Assembly: GCF_027580225.2 (NCBI RefSeq)
Contig: NC_073361.2
Coordinates: 24,942,001 to 25,006,000 of the forward strand
DNA: 64,000 nt
Origin: Misgurnus anguillicaudatus
Taxonomy: Eukaryota; Chordata; Actinopteri; Cypriniformes; Cobitidae
Direction: 5' to 3'
Of this stretch, positions 12,051-23,604 are shown piece after piece. The position numbers and the translations under genes are program-made. Each line of letters begins with the position of its first letter. Position 1 is the stretch's first letter. A model generated the notes under the pieces. The model did not search any database. It saw only the letters and a list, made by a program, of their open reading frames with translations, and was not told where the DNA came from.

Positions 12051-13984
12051 TAAATCCACCACAACGCTGTTGTGTCGAGTGAATGCCTCAGTGTTTAAGT
12101 TGGGTAAGATTGCCCTCTAGTGGATAATAGCGGAAATATCAATAAGACAAAAAAAACTTCAGAGAACGTTTTCTCTTTATTGATGAAATGTTTTATTTAT
12201 TGACATTTATCTGGATATCGCCATAATTGTGCAAAGGTAGAAAAATTAAAAAATGATTAAAGACTGTGGTGTTTATTTTCATAAATCAATACGCAGCAAC
12301 AGTGGCGCAGTGATACTTGTGATGCGGTCTGAACCGTGGGTTTACCGGGGTATTTTATCACGGCTTAGAACGCGTTTCAACCAATCAGAATGAAGAACCA
12401 GAACGAGCCGTTTTATAAGTGCTATTTTCGTGCACTCGTTTTGTGGCTTATATCTCACATTTGTTTTTGGTACTTCTTAAAATTAAGTTAAGAACATCTA
12501 AGTGTTATTTTAAGACATCATTTATTTAAATAAAAATCTAGTTGGTACTGGTATTCTAAGTATATTTTTACATAGCTAGTATTTAAGTGGTTAAAGTACA
12601 TTGAAGCATACTTTATTTATACCTGGGATGTAAAATATTCTGTCTTAACCTTTTTGCACTTTGGGTACACACTCTGTTTTGGGGGATGGACTGGGACTGC
12701 TGGATTATTTATTACTTTTTCATGCAACAATGTTTATTTTTGTAATCATTTTAATAAGCAATATTATATAACAAAAACGTTACAAGATTTTAAATAAGAA
12801 CTTGTTTAGTGCTATTATTGTTTTTTAGCATGACTTTGTTAAAGGTTAACTTCTAAATTAAATGAAATAAGAGAATTCTTAATGCTTATGTTTTGTTGAG
12901 ATTAGCTTTACCATTTTACGCTACGCGTTTTAACGTATTTGGCATATTTTATTTAAACCTAATTCTTCTACATCTTTGTACCAGAGTTATTTTTTGTTTT
13001 TCGATAGTGTTGTTGATACTGTTGATACTCTTACATACACAATTATGATGATTACTGCTTTTATTTTACCGAATGTAGTATCAGCAGCAATAACCTGTTC
13101 GCGCTGAATGATGCGTCTTATTTGATAACTTTCAGTTTCCATGCTGCCAGATATTAGTACGAAAAACAAGCAAAAATAATTTGCCTAAAAAACAAAGTTC
13201 GTCCAAACCTTGTATTTCAGAAATAAATCAGAGAAATCGCTAATACTAACCTACACCTAACAATCACTTTATAGATAATGTCAAAGTGTCACATTAATTT
13301 CTAAAACACTACATCTAAAGAGGATTTTTAACAATGGGATCTGGCAACACTGCAAATTCTGTACCCGCGCTGGAGCAGCTTAGGCCAATCTTCGTCATTT
13401 TACACTAAACTATACAGTAAAGTGTCCAAACTTAATTATATATGCGGATTCGTTTTCAAAAACGAATTAGTCATTCAGAGAACTTCAAATTTTATTTTTT
13501 TATATGACAAAATTACCGAGGTCCGGACCTCTGTGACCTGAAGTCAAAAGATAGCATGGCAGATGCAGGAGACACCACGTGAGCTGCTCTTTACATGGGA
13601 AACAAAAAAACGCAAGAGCCTTCAACCGTCAGCAGAACTTAATCAGAACAGAGCACGTATGCGTGCACAGGAACGGTGTCAGTTTCTCTGAACTGTGATC
13701 TGTTTAAGTGTCATAACAACTTATTTTAGTTGCTTAAGAGTTATGAAAACAGCATTTAAACATGACTTATTGGTGTATAGTCTCACAATCTCGGCTGACG
13801 GTAATAAAAGCACATTTTTAGGGTGCAAAGTACTGACAGGAATGTTCATCTGACAGGAAGTTTCGTTTTATCAAGTACTGTATGTGTGTGTACCATATTT
13901 TCCCACTGGCAGCACGACTAACATGGCAGGGCATCTCCTGGTTCAGATATTATATTTTATAAAAGTCTAGTCTAAAAATGGCAT

Positions 13985-14105
13985 AGCATTTTTTTGTGCT
14001 TTCAAAACAAATGTTAAAATCGAGAATCGAATCGAATCGAATCGTGACCTAAAAAAAAAAAAAGAGTAATCGAATTGAGGTTTTGGAGAATCGTGACACC
14101 CCTAT
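13985..14105. repeat. End of a hAT-like element with (GAATC)n
   Basis: A short CGAATCGAATCGAATCG run, an A13 tract, then GAGAATCGTGACACCCCTA, which I recognise as the terminus of a common fish hAT-type element. The opposite terminus was not found in the window, so this is a fragment. Confidence 0.4.
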
Positions 14106-15237
14106 ATATCTTGACGTATAATTTACATAAGAAGTGTTTTGTTTAATCTATGGACGAACAGTATTCCTTTTAGACAGACAAAGAGTGTATTCATGTTGTC
14201 TAGATATCTTTGCCACCATTTGGCATAACAGTTATCTTTACAAATGGAATTAAATAGCAAGTGAAGAACAAGCACATATTGAACAAAAGGCATTTTAATT
14301 ATTTTGTGAAAATGTATTTTAGTTGTCCAATCAAGTAGATAGTGATGCCATTAAATAAATCACTAAAGGAATCATTTACAGAAATCTTTAAAACTTAAAT
14401 TACTTTTAGTATTTAAGTACCAAACACAACAACACTTTCTAAGTTTGCTCCAGACATCTCCATTTGTCTTTTTGCTTATCTCAGCAATACGAAACAACCC
14501 AAGTTTCTTGTCAGGTGAGGAAATCTATGTTCAGCCTAAACCAGGCCAAATCCTCCCTCAGGGCGACTTTACTCTGGTGGACTACACTGTGTCAGAAATT
14601 ACCCCTTTATTTCTGTATATCTTATTGTGTGGGTCTACAGCAAAAATTCATTTACTAACATCTTATATTTCTCCACACCGCCACACAGTATCGGAGAATA
14701 AAAACATCTGGGCTGCATGTCAAGCGTGCAATTAAGCAATTACATTCCCAAATCGAATTACACAGGGGAATGATTTATAAAATGACCAATTGCCCATGTA
14801 CAATCACATTAATTCGATAACACGTTTACGGCCACAATTAAATTCGGTCATGGAGGCCGATTTGAAAACCGCCCTCGGAGCATGTCAGAGCTAAATCTGG
14901 AAGGCTTTTAGCTGAAACAGCGCTGTAGGAGCAGCACAGCCTCTCAGTCTTGTTATAAAGGTCTACGATCTCCTCACTGGAAGACGTGACTTCTTTTTAC
15001 TTGGTCTGCCACCTTGAAAACTGTAATGAATTGCTATTAAAGGAGAAGTTCGGCATGAAGGTGAGTTGACAGCAGGCGATGAATGGCACTTTCCATAAAT
15101 AGGGTAACAGTGCAAAAAGCTTGAAAGGGTAACAGGGTTGAAAACAATTTAGCTAATTTGGGACTGAATGGTTTGCAGATACTGATAAACTTAATTGCTT
15201 ATAAATCACAGAAAAATCACAGAATTGAAGGGTTTGT
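14106..15237. other. Repeat-poor non-coding stretch
   Basis: No repeat copies found. The part from about 14740 to 15060 is balanced in composition and contains AATTAAATTCGGTCATGG, reminiscent of conserved non-coding sequence, but this is only an impression. Confidence 0.3.
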
Positions 15238-15513
15238 TTAAAGGGACACTCCACTTTAAAAGAAAAGCTTATTTTCCAGCTCCCCTCGAGTTAAACATTT
15301 GATTTATACCGTTTTGGAATCCATTTAGCTGATCTCCGGGTCTGGCGGTACCACTTTTAGCATTGCTTAGCATAATCCATTGAATCTGATTAGACCATTA
15401 GCATCGTGCTAAAAATAATGAAAGAGTTTTGATATTTTTCCTATTTAAAACTTGACTCTTCTGTAGTTACATCATGTACGAAGACACAAATTAAAATTTT
15501 CTAGGCCGACATG

Positions 15514-17081
15514 CAGTGGCGGATGCAGAACGTGACATATGGGTGGGCATGGATTAAGTCCGAGTGGGCCTGAATCTATGGATGTCACTTTTGAATAAGA
15601 AACTATAACAAGTCTATAAAATTCGTCAAAACTTCAGAACACAAATTTAAACAGCATACACACACACCCGAACTGCACGTCACATTTTTGACATTATTGA
15701 TACTTTAAATTGTAATGCAACGTGACATTTATTAAGCCTTTTTGGTAAAAAAAAATTGGGCTCTCATAGCCTACAAAAAAGAACCTGCACACAGTGACAG
15801 GAAATATAAATGAACCCCAAAAAACCTTATACTTTTTTAAATAACCTATTAAAGTGTTTAAATAAATACGGCTACTAAATGCTTAAAATGAAGCTTCTAA
15901 CATCATATTCTCTTCATGCAAATCACTAAAAATATATTTTCGTTCTCACATATTTAAGTTAACTTACTAAATAAAGAAAGAAAAAGGGAATTGCTAGAAT
16001 AATGTTAGACTCTGGGGTTAAACGAAATGACAAATAAATAAACATTTAATATACTTTTTGATGAGCACAAGAGCAAGCCTACTCTTGAAGAGCGGAGCCG
16101 AGGAGCGCGCATATCAGACGTGAACAAAAGGAATAATGGATTGAATGCTTTCACTTAATTTCCTGACAGTTTCACTTGTTAGTGTGGATAGTAATGGCTA
16201 ACAAGATGACGCCGAATTACTTACAACATAATTACCTAACTAAATCTGAGAGAATGCAAACACATTACAATATTTTTTCCTCCGCCCGACGGCCAAGGCG
16301 CATCATTTTTTTTAGCCCGACAGGAATTCGCCAAAGCCCGTAATGGACGTCGGGCAAGCGATTTTGCGAGGTTTGTTTTGTAGAAAGACTTTCTTTAAAG
16401 TGAATTTCGTTTTGTATAAATTGTATCTTAATATTACTCAATGTTTGATCAAACAATTGCCTCGATTTAATAAATAAGAAGCAAACCAAGAACGTCTGTG
16501 GTGTGGATTGAAGTGAACCCACTATATTTCCGCAGCCTACGTCTTTCTGCTTTAATGCATTTCTTAAATTAATGTCTCAATTACACAGTAGGCTTATAGG
16601 TTGTTATGATAGGCTATTTGTTGCTTAAAAGCAATAGGCTATATTGTATAAAGTGTAGCAATAAACGTGGCGTGACTTATAGTGCTGCTATATCGCTATA
16701 TCAAACAACATCACTATGATCAGATGTTTTCTTTCTATTTTTTACCCCGCTGTCATATTTGTTGTGGGTTTATGTTATTGAGAGGAAAGCGCGCAGCACA
16801 TATTTATAACGTGTTGTTATTCAAAATACGTTTTCTACTTGCTTGCAAAAAAAGTTCTCAAAGTGATCATGGCTGAAAGCTGCTCGGGAATATTTCATTA
16901 TAACGCAACATTCAACTGCTTTAATAGTTTTTAAATAGTTATCAGGCTTACTTATAATTTTACTGTTTTTAACATAACATGCAATAGATAAATTACACCA
17001 CATAAAGTAGTATACATGTCTAACTATACAGAGTAGTATTTTTTACATTTCTGATTGGGCGGGCCCATAGCTCCGCGCCTG
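15514..17081. mobile_element. hAT element, 1.57 kb, 8-bp target duplication
   Basis: Begins CAGTGGCGGATGC and ends GCTCCGCGCCTG, imperfect inverted termini. CCGACATG flanks both sides exactly (15506-15513 and 17082-17089). Copy 1 of the host foldback reads GGCCGATATGG at the same place, confirming the insertion point. No intact transposase; the longest frame (16265-16522, minus strand, 85 codons) has no recognisable domain, so the element is probably an internally deleted non-autonomous copy. Confidence 0.85.
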
Positions 17082-17144
17082 CCGACATGGCTAGGAACTA
17101 TACTCTCATTCTGGCGTAAAAATCAAGGACTTTGCTGCCATAAC

Positions 17145-17641
17145 AACCCAGTCTCACCCCATGTCGTCAATATTTGACGACACTTGACCATTCGTCAATA
17201 TGTGACGCGGAGGGTATACCTTTCGCGTCATTTTTTGATGAACTGGGGACTTCAATACTATTACGTCCGTTGCATTCTCTTCTCCTATTTTCTTACCATT
17301 TTCGCGTCAGTTTAGGGTTAGATTTACATATGACATCCCTACCCAAACCTAACTCTAACCCCAACGCCAGGTGACAACTGTTTCTAACCCCAACGCCAGG
17401 TGACAACTGTTTAATTTCGCGTACACTGTTTAATTTCGCGTACACTGTTTAATTTTGCGTAATCTAACCCTAAACCGACGTGAAAATGGTAAGAAAATAG
17501 GAGAAGGGAATGCAACGGACGTAATAGTATTGAAGTCCCCAGTTCGTCAAAAAATGACGCGAAAGGTATACCCTCCACGTCACATATTGACGAATGGTCA
17601 AGTGTCGTCAAATATTGACGACATGGGGTGAGACTGGGTTA
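17145..17641. mobile_element. Palindromic MITE with near-identical arms
   Basis: Ends AACCCAGTCTCACC and GGTGAGACTGGGTTA. The arms (about 17145-17354 and 17461-17641) are nearly identical inverted copies: opposite-strand frames at 17174-17374 and 17411-17611 give the same peptide over more than 40 residues with only one or two differences in the arm-encoded part. Flanking 8-mers GCCATAAC and GCCGTAAC differ at one base and are read as the target duplication. The host is copy 2 of the TTAA foldback. Confidence 0.82.
17355..17460. repeat. Tandem repeats in the palindrome spacer
   Basis: A 29-bp unit starting CTAACCCCAACGCCAGG is present twice (17355-17383, 17384-17412), followed by AATTTCGCGTACACTGTTT twice (17413-17431, 17432-17450) and a partial third unit. 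Units are identical within each set, so the expansion is recent relative to the surrounding element. Confidence 0.88.
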
Positions 17642-17842
17642 GCCGTAACATTGCTGCAGCAGGCGTAGTGATATTACATAGTTCACGAAAATAGTCCCCT
17701 TGGAAACTTTCAATAGCAGGGGACTGCGTAATATCATTGCAAAAATATCTAAAATCCCTGGTTATTTATTTTTTCGATGCTAATGGTATTATCAGATTCA
17801 ATGGAGTGTGCTAAGCTATGCTAAAAGTGGTACCGCCAGACT

Positions 17843-18551
17843 ATTTGAGCGAAGGTGCTTAATAAAATATAATAGGTGCCGAGAACTCATTTTTGACGGA
17901 GGTGACGTTTAGCACCTTTTGCATGCAAATTCCTCATATTCCGCAAATTCCTATACTTGCAAAAATTGCTTAATAATTAAATATATTTTCTACTAACAGC
18001 CTGTAACAGAACTTTACATTGTCTTGCTAGTCCTTTACAAACAAATCACAGGACACCAAGGTGTACAGAAGTCATAAAAAGTTTGTGTCTGCTCTTCATT
18101 TTCATTCAGTCGAGCATAAGTATGAAAGAAATGGGCAAGCTGAGTTTGGCTCTTTGTTTTTCTCCAATTAAACTGCTGTATTTATTTGCATTCAAAGGTT
18201 ATGAGAAGACACCATGGGGTGACCATCTCACCAGATGCCCACTTCAAAATCTCTGCAATAAAATGTAGTTCTTATCCCCAAAAAATAATTACAACTAATG
18301 GCCTAACTCTTGGACATAATTTCTCTTGTGCACATTTCGTTTGTCGGTTTCTGCTTGGCATCCGTATTGTTTGGAGTCTGAGGATCATCATCTTGGTCAT
18401 GGTGGGCAACATGACAAATGAAAACATTTCCATATACTTTAGCCTACTTGAAGCTTCAAGTGAGTTTCAGGAGCATCTGATGTGATCTCTGTGGTAACAG
18501 CCAGGAAGTGGAACAAAGGTGAAACCTATGGCTTTATATGCTGAGTGTGAC
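17843..18551. other. Unassigned non-coding stretch
   Basis: Short frames at 18083 and 18186 overlap on the plus strand but show no domain, signal peptide or splice context that I can support. No repeat recognised. Confidence 0.35.
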
Positions 18552-18823
18552 CAGGGCCGCTGGAAGTCATTTTGAACAGGGGGTGCTGTGATTTTTTTTT
18601 TTTTTTTTACAAAAAACCTATGAGCCTATAGGCCCATTTAAAATACATTTTAAAAATAAATACATTGAGTTTCACACTACTTTATTGTCATATACACTTT
18701 AGTGCACACAGCAGGGTCTGAAACACACAGACATCAGATTAATATATGCGCTATTAATCAGAAGGAGAAATACTTATAACAATTCCAGGGGAAATTACTT
18801 TCGTTACAACTTCAGACATACAT

Positions 18824-18825
<2 letters not shown>

Positions 18826-18852
<27 letters not shown>
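18826..18852. repeat. (AT)n microsatellite
   Basis: About 13 uninterrupted AT dinucleotides inside the 2.9-kb hAT. Confidence 0.9.
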
Positions 18853-18857
<5 letters not shown>

Positions 18858-19164
18858 CAACATATAATATTATAACAACATATAATATTAAATAAACTTC
18901 AAAATTTTCAATGTTCAGACGAACATATTTTACTTTCGTTTTTAAGTTAGGATCACGCGTCGATTAACAGTGGTAAAATATTCTCACAATTACATACCTT
19001 ATATAGACCTTTTTTTTTACTAAATAGTACTATCGCTGGCTTTTTTAACTCATAAATAATTCATACATTGAACAAAAATAATAACGGGTTTAGTTCTGAT
19101 ATTGTATACTTTTATAAAGAAATACATGCTGTATAATTACATTGTTAGAATATATTAGGCTTTA

Positions 19165-20717
19165 TATAAGGTTTGTACTCTAAAAATACTTTATTTGTTA
19201 CAAACAAGAGATAAAGAATTTACAAACGGTCTTAATTCACCATAACCACAGGTAAAGAGTCAATAAATACAATAAATTCGTGGGTACGCATTTAAAAATT
19301 GCTGCATTTGTTTAAGGCAGGGATTCCCAAAGTGTGGTACGCGCACCCCCAGGGGTACGCGAGCTGCCACCGGGGGGTGCGCGAGTGGAAAAATCTAATG
19401 GCGGTCTGGTTCTTTAAGTGGGATTTTTCCATACAATAAATGAATAAAAAACATGAACAGTAAACATTTCCTTTGTAGCCTAATCGCTTTTATTTTAAAT
19501 AAAAAAACTATACTTTTAGTTTTTGATAGAAACGTAGAAGCCAGCTGCTGTCTTTTTCTATGCACTGCTCTTCTGTTATGCACTACAGCCGCTATATGCG
19601 CGTCAACTCGTTTCATTCATTCCATATTATAAATATGCTTAACTGGCTGAAATCAGGGAAACTGTCAAGTGGGACGTCTTATGATAAAGTTGTTAGTCAC
19701 GAAGGAGGAGAGGGATCAAGAGAGAGAGACTTTTTTCTATGGCAAAAATAGAAATAATCAAATGGGATGAGACATGGGTGCGTCTAATGCACAGGATACG
19801 TGAGCAATGTGCTTTCATGCATGGTAGAGAGACCAGCAATTAATTTTTATAATAAAATACATAAATACTTACAAAGACACTGTAGATAACTTATTAAAAG
19901 CATTCATTTAATTTTGTTTGAAACTTGAGCTGTTATAATGAATCTGCAAACTATTATACACCTTTTGTGCGAACTGTAAAGGCTTTTGTGAATGTGTTTG
20001 ATAGGTCTGCACGTGACGCACGCATCTTGAGGGAGAGCGCACTGGTAAACATGAGGAAAGCTCTCATATGTCATCTATTAGCTGGCGGCAGTAAGTGTAC
20101 GTTTCTTACCATAGTAAACTCGAATGGCGTCTAAATATTAAACGCATACACGGGCGCGCGCATCATCTACGCTGAGCGTAGCTGCGTCTAGTCGTAGTTT
20201 CAGATGGTGCAACAGGCGTAAATATTTTTCACAATGTCAGACGTAGCAAAGCCCGACGTAGGACTTACACCCAACTTCTTTACGTCCGGCTGGTGAAACC
20301 AGCCCCTGGTTATTTTGCACATGATTAAACATGAGTATTTATGGCGAGTCTTTATTTTTTTTTGAAGTGGGGTTTGGGGTGCGCCAACCCGGTTGGGACA
20401 TAGAAGGGGGTGCGCAGGAAAAAGAGTTGGGGAACCGCTGGTTTAAAGCAAATCATTTATTTACTTAGCTACAGATGAAACAGCTCTTTGCGCGTTCTAA
20501 CGTCTCATAATCGGTCATCATGTCCAAGAGACTCAATAATAATCTTTTACATTTTAATCCTTTAAAAAGGCGTGTTTGTGATGCTTCGCATCCATGTATG
20601 TGATTACAAACGCGCGTTGTCGTCCCGTTAATATGCGCATATCATCAACGCGCTCTTTACTCTAGCAAAAGACACTCGACTCGCGTCGCGCATTGCGCCG
20701 GTTGTATAATAAAGTCC
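19165..20717 (-). mobile_element. Harbinger-like element, reversed and interrupted
   Basis: On the minus strand it is co-linear with 54716-55395: the GCGCAATGCGCGACGCG end (near 20700), TTACATTTTAATCC, AACGTCTCATAATCG, AGTAAATAAATG and the TACAAATAAAGTATTTTTAG stretch (reversed near 19190). It is cut by a hAT at 19318-20440. The outer left limit is unclear because the two copies diverge before about 19165, so the start is approximate. Confidence 0.65.
19318..20440. mobile_element. Nested hAT element, 1.12 kb
   Basis: Begins CAGGGATTCCCAAAGTG and ends AGTTGGGGAACCGCTG, inverted hAT termini. Flanks are GTTTAAGG (19310-19317) and GTTTAAAG (20441-20448), one mismatch in 8. The related copy at 55170 reads GCTTTAAACAAATTTAT without interruption, the reverse of the joined flanks, which gives an independent empty site. 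A short plus-strand frame at 19638-19748 starts MLNWLKSGKL, loosely like the start of Charlie-type hAT transposases; too short to call. Confidence 0.85.
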
Positions 20718-21562
20718 AAAGTCTCTTATGATGGGCGAATGCCCAGGGAGTTCAGAATTTCTGTGTGGGCATCCATCAGCCAAAGGTGTGTGAGTCTTTT
20801 CTGGGTCCTGGTGAGTGCGTACCCAATACCATGTCTTCAAAAGACGCAAGGCGGAGAAGTGCGCTCGGATGAGGCCACGGAGATAGGTAGGCACAGACAG
20901 TAATGAAATTAAAATCCAAAATACACGTAATAACCTACGTGTGTCAAAAATAATTTCCTAAAATATTCATAAGTAAAATATATACGGGGTTGCCGGTTTA
21001 CAAACATTACAGGGTGCGCGAGCATCCAGGAGGCAGAAAGCCCGATTGGTGAGCTGATCCATAACTGCAACAACCTAATTATTGAAGCGTTCTTTATTGT
21101 TTGTATATAAATAAAACTTGATTTTAGTTGGAACTGCTCGTTTTTGTCTTTATTTGTGCAGTGTTACTGTGATACATGTATGAATTATAATGTTGGGCTA
21201 ACGTAATAGTCGCATTTACTGGTATGTTAACATCAGGCACCCAGCACTGACTCTGTTGGTACTATTATCCACACAACAACACCTTTGCATTTTGACTTAC
21301 AGACACAGCTAGCCTACAACACAAGGCACGTCTTTTCTTTCTGCCTCTCGCAACCAGTTAATGACGTCGCCGAGCAACCCATCTAAAATTTTTGAAAACT
21401 CTCCCTCTCGCCAACAGGGGGTGCTGCAGCACCCGCAGCACCCCCACTTCCCACGGCCATGAGTGTGACTATATTGCTCAGAATCACCTGTTCAATTATA
21501 TTTCTATACTACTTACATTTTACAGTATATTCATTTAGCAGACACAAGAGGATGATCCTATT

Positions 21563-21800
21563 TGTGACCCTGGACCACGAAATCAGTCTTAAGTCGCACT
21601 TGTAAATTTGTAGCAAAAGCCAAAAATAAAATTATGGGTCAAAATCGAGCGGCAACCTTCAAATTTCTCTGATAAAGCCGATACGGAAGTGACTAAAACA
21701 TCAATACATCGACTAGCCACTAGAGGCTGGCTCCAAAACGCAGTCAATTCCCATAAAAGGAACACAAGGGCGTAAAGTGTACAAAAAGTGTTTTTGGTCT
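21563..21800. repeat. Composite of two dispersed fish repeats
   Basis: TGTGACCCTGGACCACGAAA near 21565 is the end of a repeat recognised in many cyprinid sequences (another copy at 46114). From about 21650 a different block runs through GGAAGTGACTAAAACATC and CTAGAGGCTGGCTCC, also a familiar fish repeat. Calls rest on recognition only. Confidence 0.45.
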
Positions 21801-21887
21801 ATATAGCTAATTTTGCCCTTCATGACAACTGTGAGGGGGTGAATTTTTTTTGTAACTTATCCGTTTAAATTATATTAAGCCTTACAG

Positions 21888-22180
21888 TGCGTTTACACCA
21901 GCCGTGGTAGAGGCAGCAAAAACGGCCGCTTGAACGTTTGAGTTCACTGGCTTCATTCTCGAGTGAAAGCCGCGCGTGAAATTCTAGTCATTCGAGACAT
22001 TCACGCGGAAATTCACGTCATGGGAGGGACTTCTGCGACTCCGATGAGACTTCGCTCGCTTCCTGTAATCACGTCACTACTACAGCAAGGTCCTGATTGG
22101 TTAACGAGGCACAGAAATACGCTGAAGTTCAGATTTTTGAACTCGCGCGTTTCCCGCAGCAACGCTCAAAAACAAGATGT
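21888..22180. mobile_element. MITE fragment (same family as 5387)
   Basis: GTTTACACCAGCCGTGGTAG at the left terminus, then TTCACGCGGAAATTC, TAATCACGTCA, TCCTGATTGGTTAACG and GCGTTTCCCGCAGC, all co-linear with 5387-5650. The right end is missing. Confidence 0.65.
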
Positions 22181-22184
22181 GTCT

Positions 22185-22335
22185 GCAAAATCCAGGGTAA
22201 AGTCTTATCATCTAAATGTGTTTAGTTTAGTTTTATTTCAGTGTTTGATTTCACAATAATTTTAGTCTTTGACATGAGCGTACTTAGTCAATATTAAATA
22301 TATCAATTTAATGATCTCTACATTATGTAGGAGGA
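22185..22335. repeat. Dispersed repeat fragment (family of 4971/10055)
   Basis: AAATCCAGGGTAAA, TTAGTCTTTGACATG and TACATTATGTAGG follow the order seen near 10055. Confidence 0.4.
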
Positions 22336-22639
22336 TTTTATGTAGAAAACAGTAAATCACAAAAATGACTTTATGGCTCACGTATATGAAAATATATACA
22401 GCAATATATTTCCCAAGCTACAGAAATGTGTCACAAAAAAAGCTATTGTGAAATATGTCTTGCTTATTTTTAGATGATACCCCTTCAAGTAGTGCTAGAA
22501 TAATGTTTATGAAATGTGACTTAAAGATTTCTCTGCTCTGAATAAACATTTCAATGCTTCTGAATATTTATCTGACAGTTGACAGCTAGATCAACCGGAC
22601 AACTGAAAAATATAAATCTAAACCCTAAAGGGGTTGAAA

Positions 22640-23604
22640 ATGCAATTGTTGCATCGTGAGTGGGTTTGACTGGAGATCAATATCGCATGGTACATTTAAT
22701 GATTGACAGTTATCATATCGAGGGCGCTCAGAATATGACAAATAACTTATTTTGTTAATGCACCTTTTGACTGAACATATAGGTCCTTGTGCCTGCTGGG
22801 GAAATCCTATTGATCGATAATCCAGATGGAGTACTCAGATATGGCCCGAAACAGATTTGTGTTTGGAAAATTACTGTGAAATATTTCTTCGCTGCTGTAC
22901 CCAACTCCTTTGAAGACAGACAGCAGCAAAGACTGTAAAGCAAACTAACATTCATTGAATGTGAAGGCTTCACGTCGCCGCTTGTGTTGCATGTCAATAT
23001 CTCATGAATGTTAAAATGTCTTGTGTGATTCCTTAAAACGAGCAGCCTATGTTTATGTGCTGTAATTGCATTTTTCTCTTGCAGATTTTCAAAGCATAAA
23101 CATTTTCTCACCAGAGCATGAGTGTTGGTTTCCGCCTAATTAAAACCAAACAATATGCTCACTTACGCTCTGCATACGCTCCATTGTTTATAATGAGCGA
23201 GATTGCTGGTGGACCGAGCGTGATGTTGGTTTTCAAATGCTCTCATCATTTCTGTGAATTAATTCGGAGAGCTCTGAAGGGTGATCGATACCGCCTGAAT
23301 GACTGACTGTGGCATTTAAAGGCAATCCCCACATCCTGACCGATGCCAAATGGAAGAGGACGATTGCGCACCTCTTTTATTCCCTTCCCTTTGGTGCCTC
23401 TCATCAGAATGCAGCCTGATATCGATTGGGCTATAATGTGCCGGGAACATGTGGAAAGATTAATAATGAACATGGTAACAGATGTCTTCTGTACTCATGT
23501 GCTCCAGCGGGTTTTAACATCAGACCACAGTTTACCACTTAACGTCTGGGCTGCTTTGCAGCTAGTTCTGTCCAATAGCTGCCCAATTAGGCCATCTGAC
23601 TGAG
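22640..23604. other. Repeat-poor block, possible conserved non-coding sequence
   Basis: About 960 bases with no repeat copy, tandem array or inverted arms that I can find, with more even base composition than its neighbours and AT-rich homeodomain-like motifs such as CCGCCTAATTAAAACC. Open frames of 118 codons (22755-23111, minus) and 86 codons (23343-23603, plus) lie here but lack domains. It could be a regulatory element or an ordinary unique spacer; the sequence alone cannot decide. Confidence 0.3.

Larger units (their letters stand above)
11010..13524. mobile_element. Degenerate DNA-transposon region around a THAP fragment
   Basis: The 16-mer AAAATTACCGAGGTCC occurs at 11010-11025 and again, same orientation, at 13509-13524; at the second site it continues into the palindrome GAGGTCCGGACCTC. 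Between them lie the THAP start (11188), a dispersed repeat (11725) and a weaker repeat near 12335. I read this as remains of a THAP-encoding DNA transposon with other repeats inside, but no paired termini or target duplication could be matched, so the limits are tentative. Confidence 0.35.
15238..17842. mobile_element. TTAA-flanked foldback MITE, copy 2 (twice interrupted, truncated)
   Basis: Starts with TTAAAGGGACACTCC at 15238 and follows copy 1 (456-1743) through AGCTGATCTCCGGG, the GATTAGACCATTAGCATCG block and TTCTAGGCCGA. A hAT interrupts it at 15514-17081 and a palindrome at 17145-17641. The right arm resumes at 17642 and breaks off near 17842 inside the segment facing AGCTGATCTCC, so the right TTAA is lost. 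Confidence 0.78.
18552..21461. mobile_element. hAT element, 2.9 kb, 8-bp target duplication, with nested insertions
   Basis: Starts CAGGGCCGCTGGAAGT and ends ACTTCCCACGGCCATG; reversed, the right end reads CATGGCCGTGGGAAGT, so 13 of 16 bases match. AGTGTGAC flanks exactly on both sides (18544-18551, 21462-21469). Subterminal AGGGGGTGCTG on the left and CAGCACCCCCAC on the right extend the inverted symmetry. The interior holds a reversed Harbinger-like piece and another hAT; no transposase frame survives. Termini of this kind are seen in fish Zaphod-like hATs, a comparison from memory. Confidence 0.85.

Noticed and set aside
17174..17611. Two opposite-strand frames giving the same peptide
   Set aside because: This is a consequence of the palindromic MITE, not a conserved gene pair.
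22755..23111. 118-codon minus-strand frame in the repeat-poor block
   Set aside because: No domain, no splice or start context, and composition does not change with the frame.
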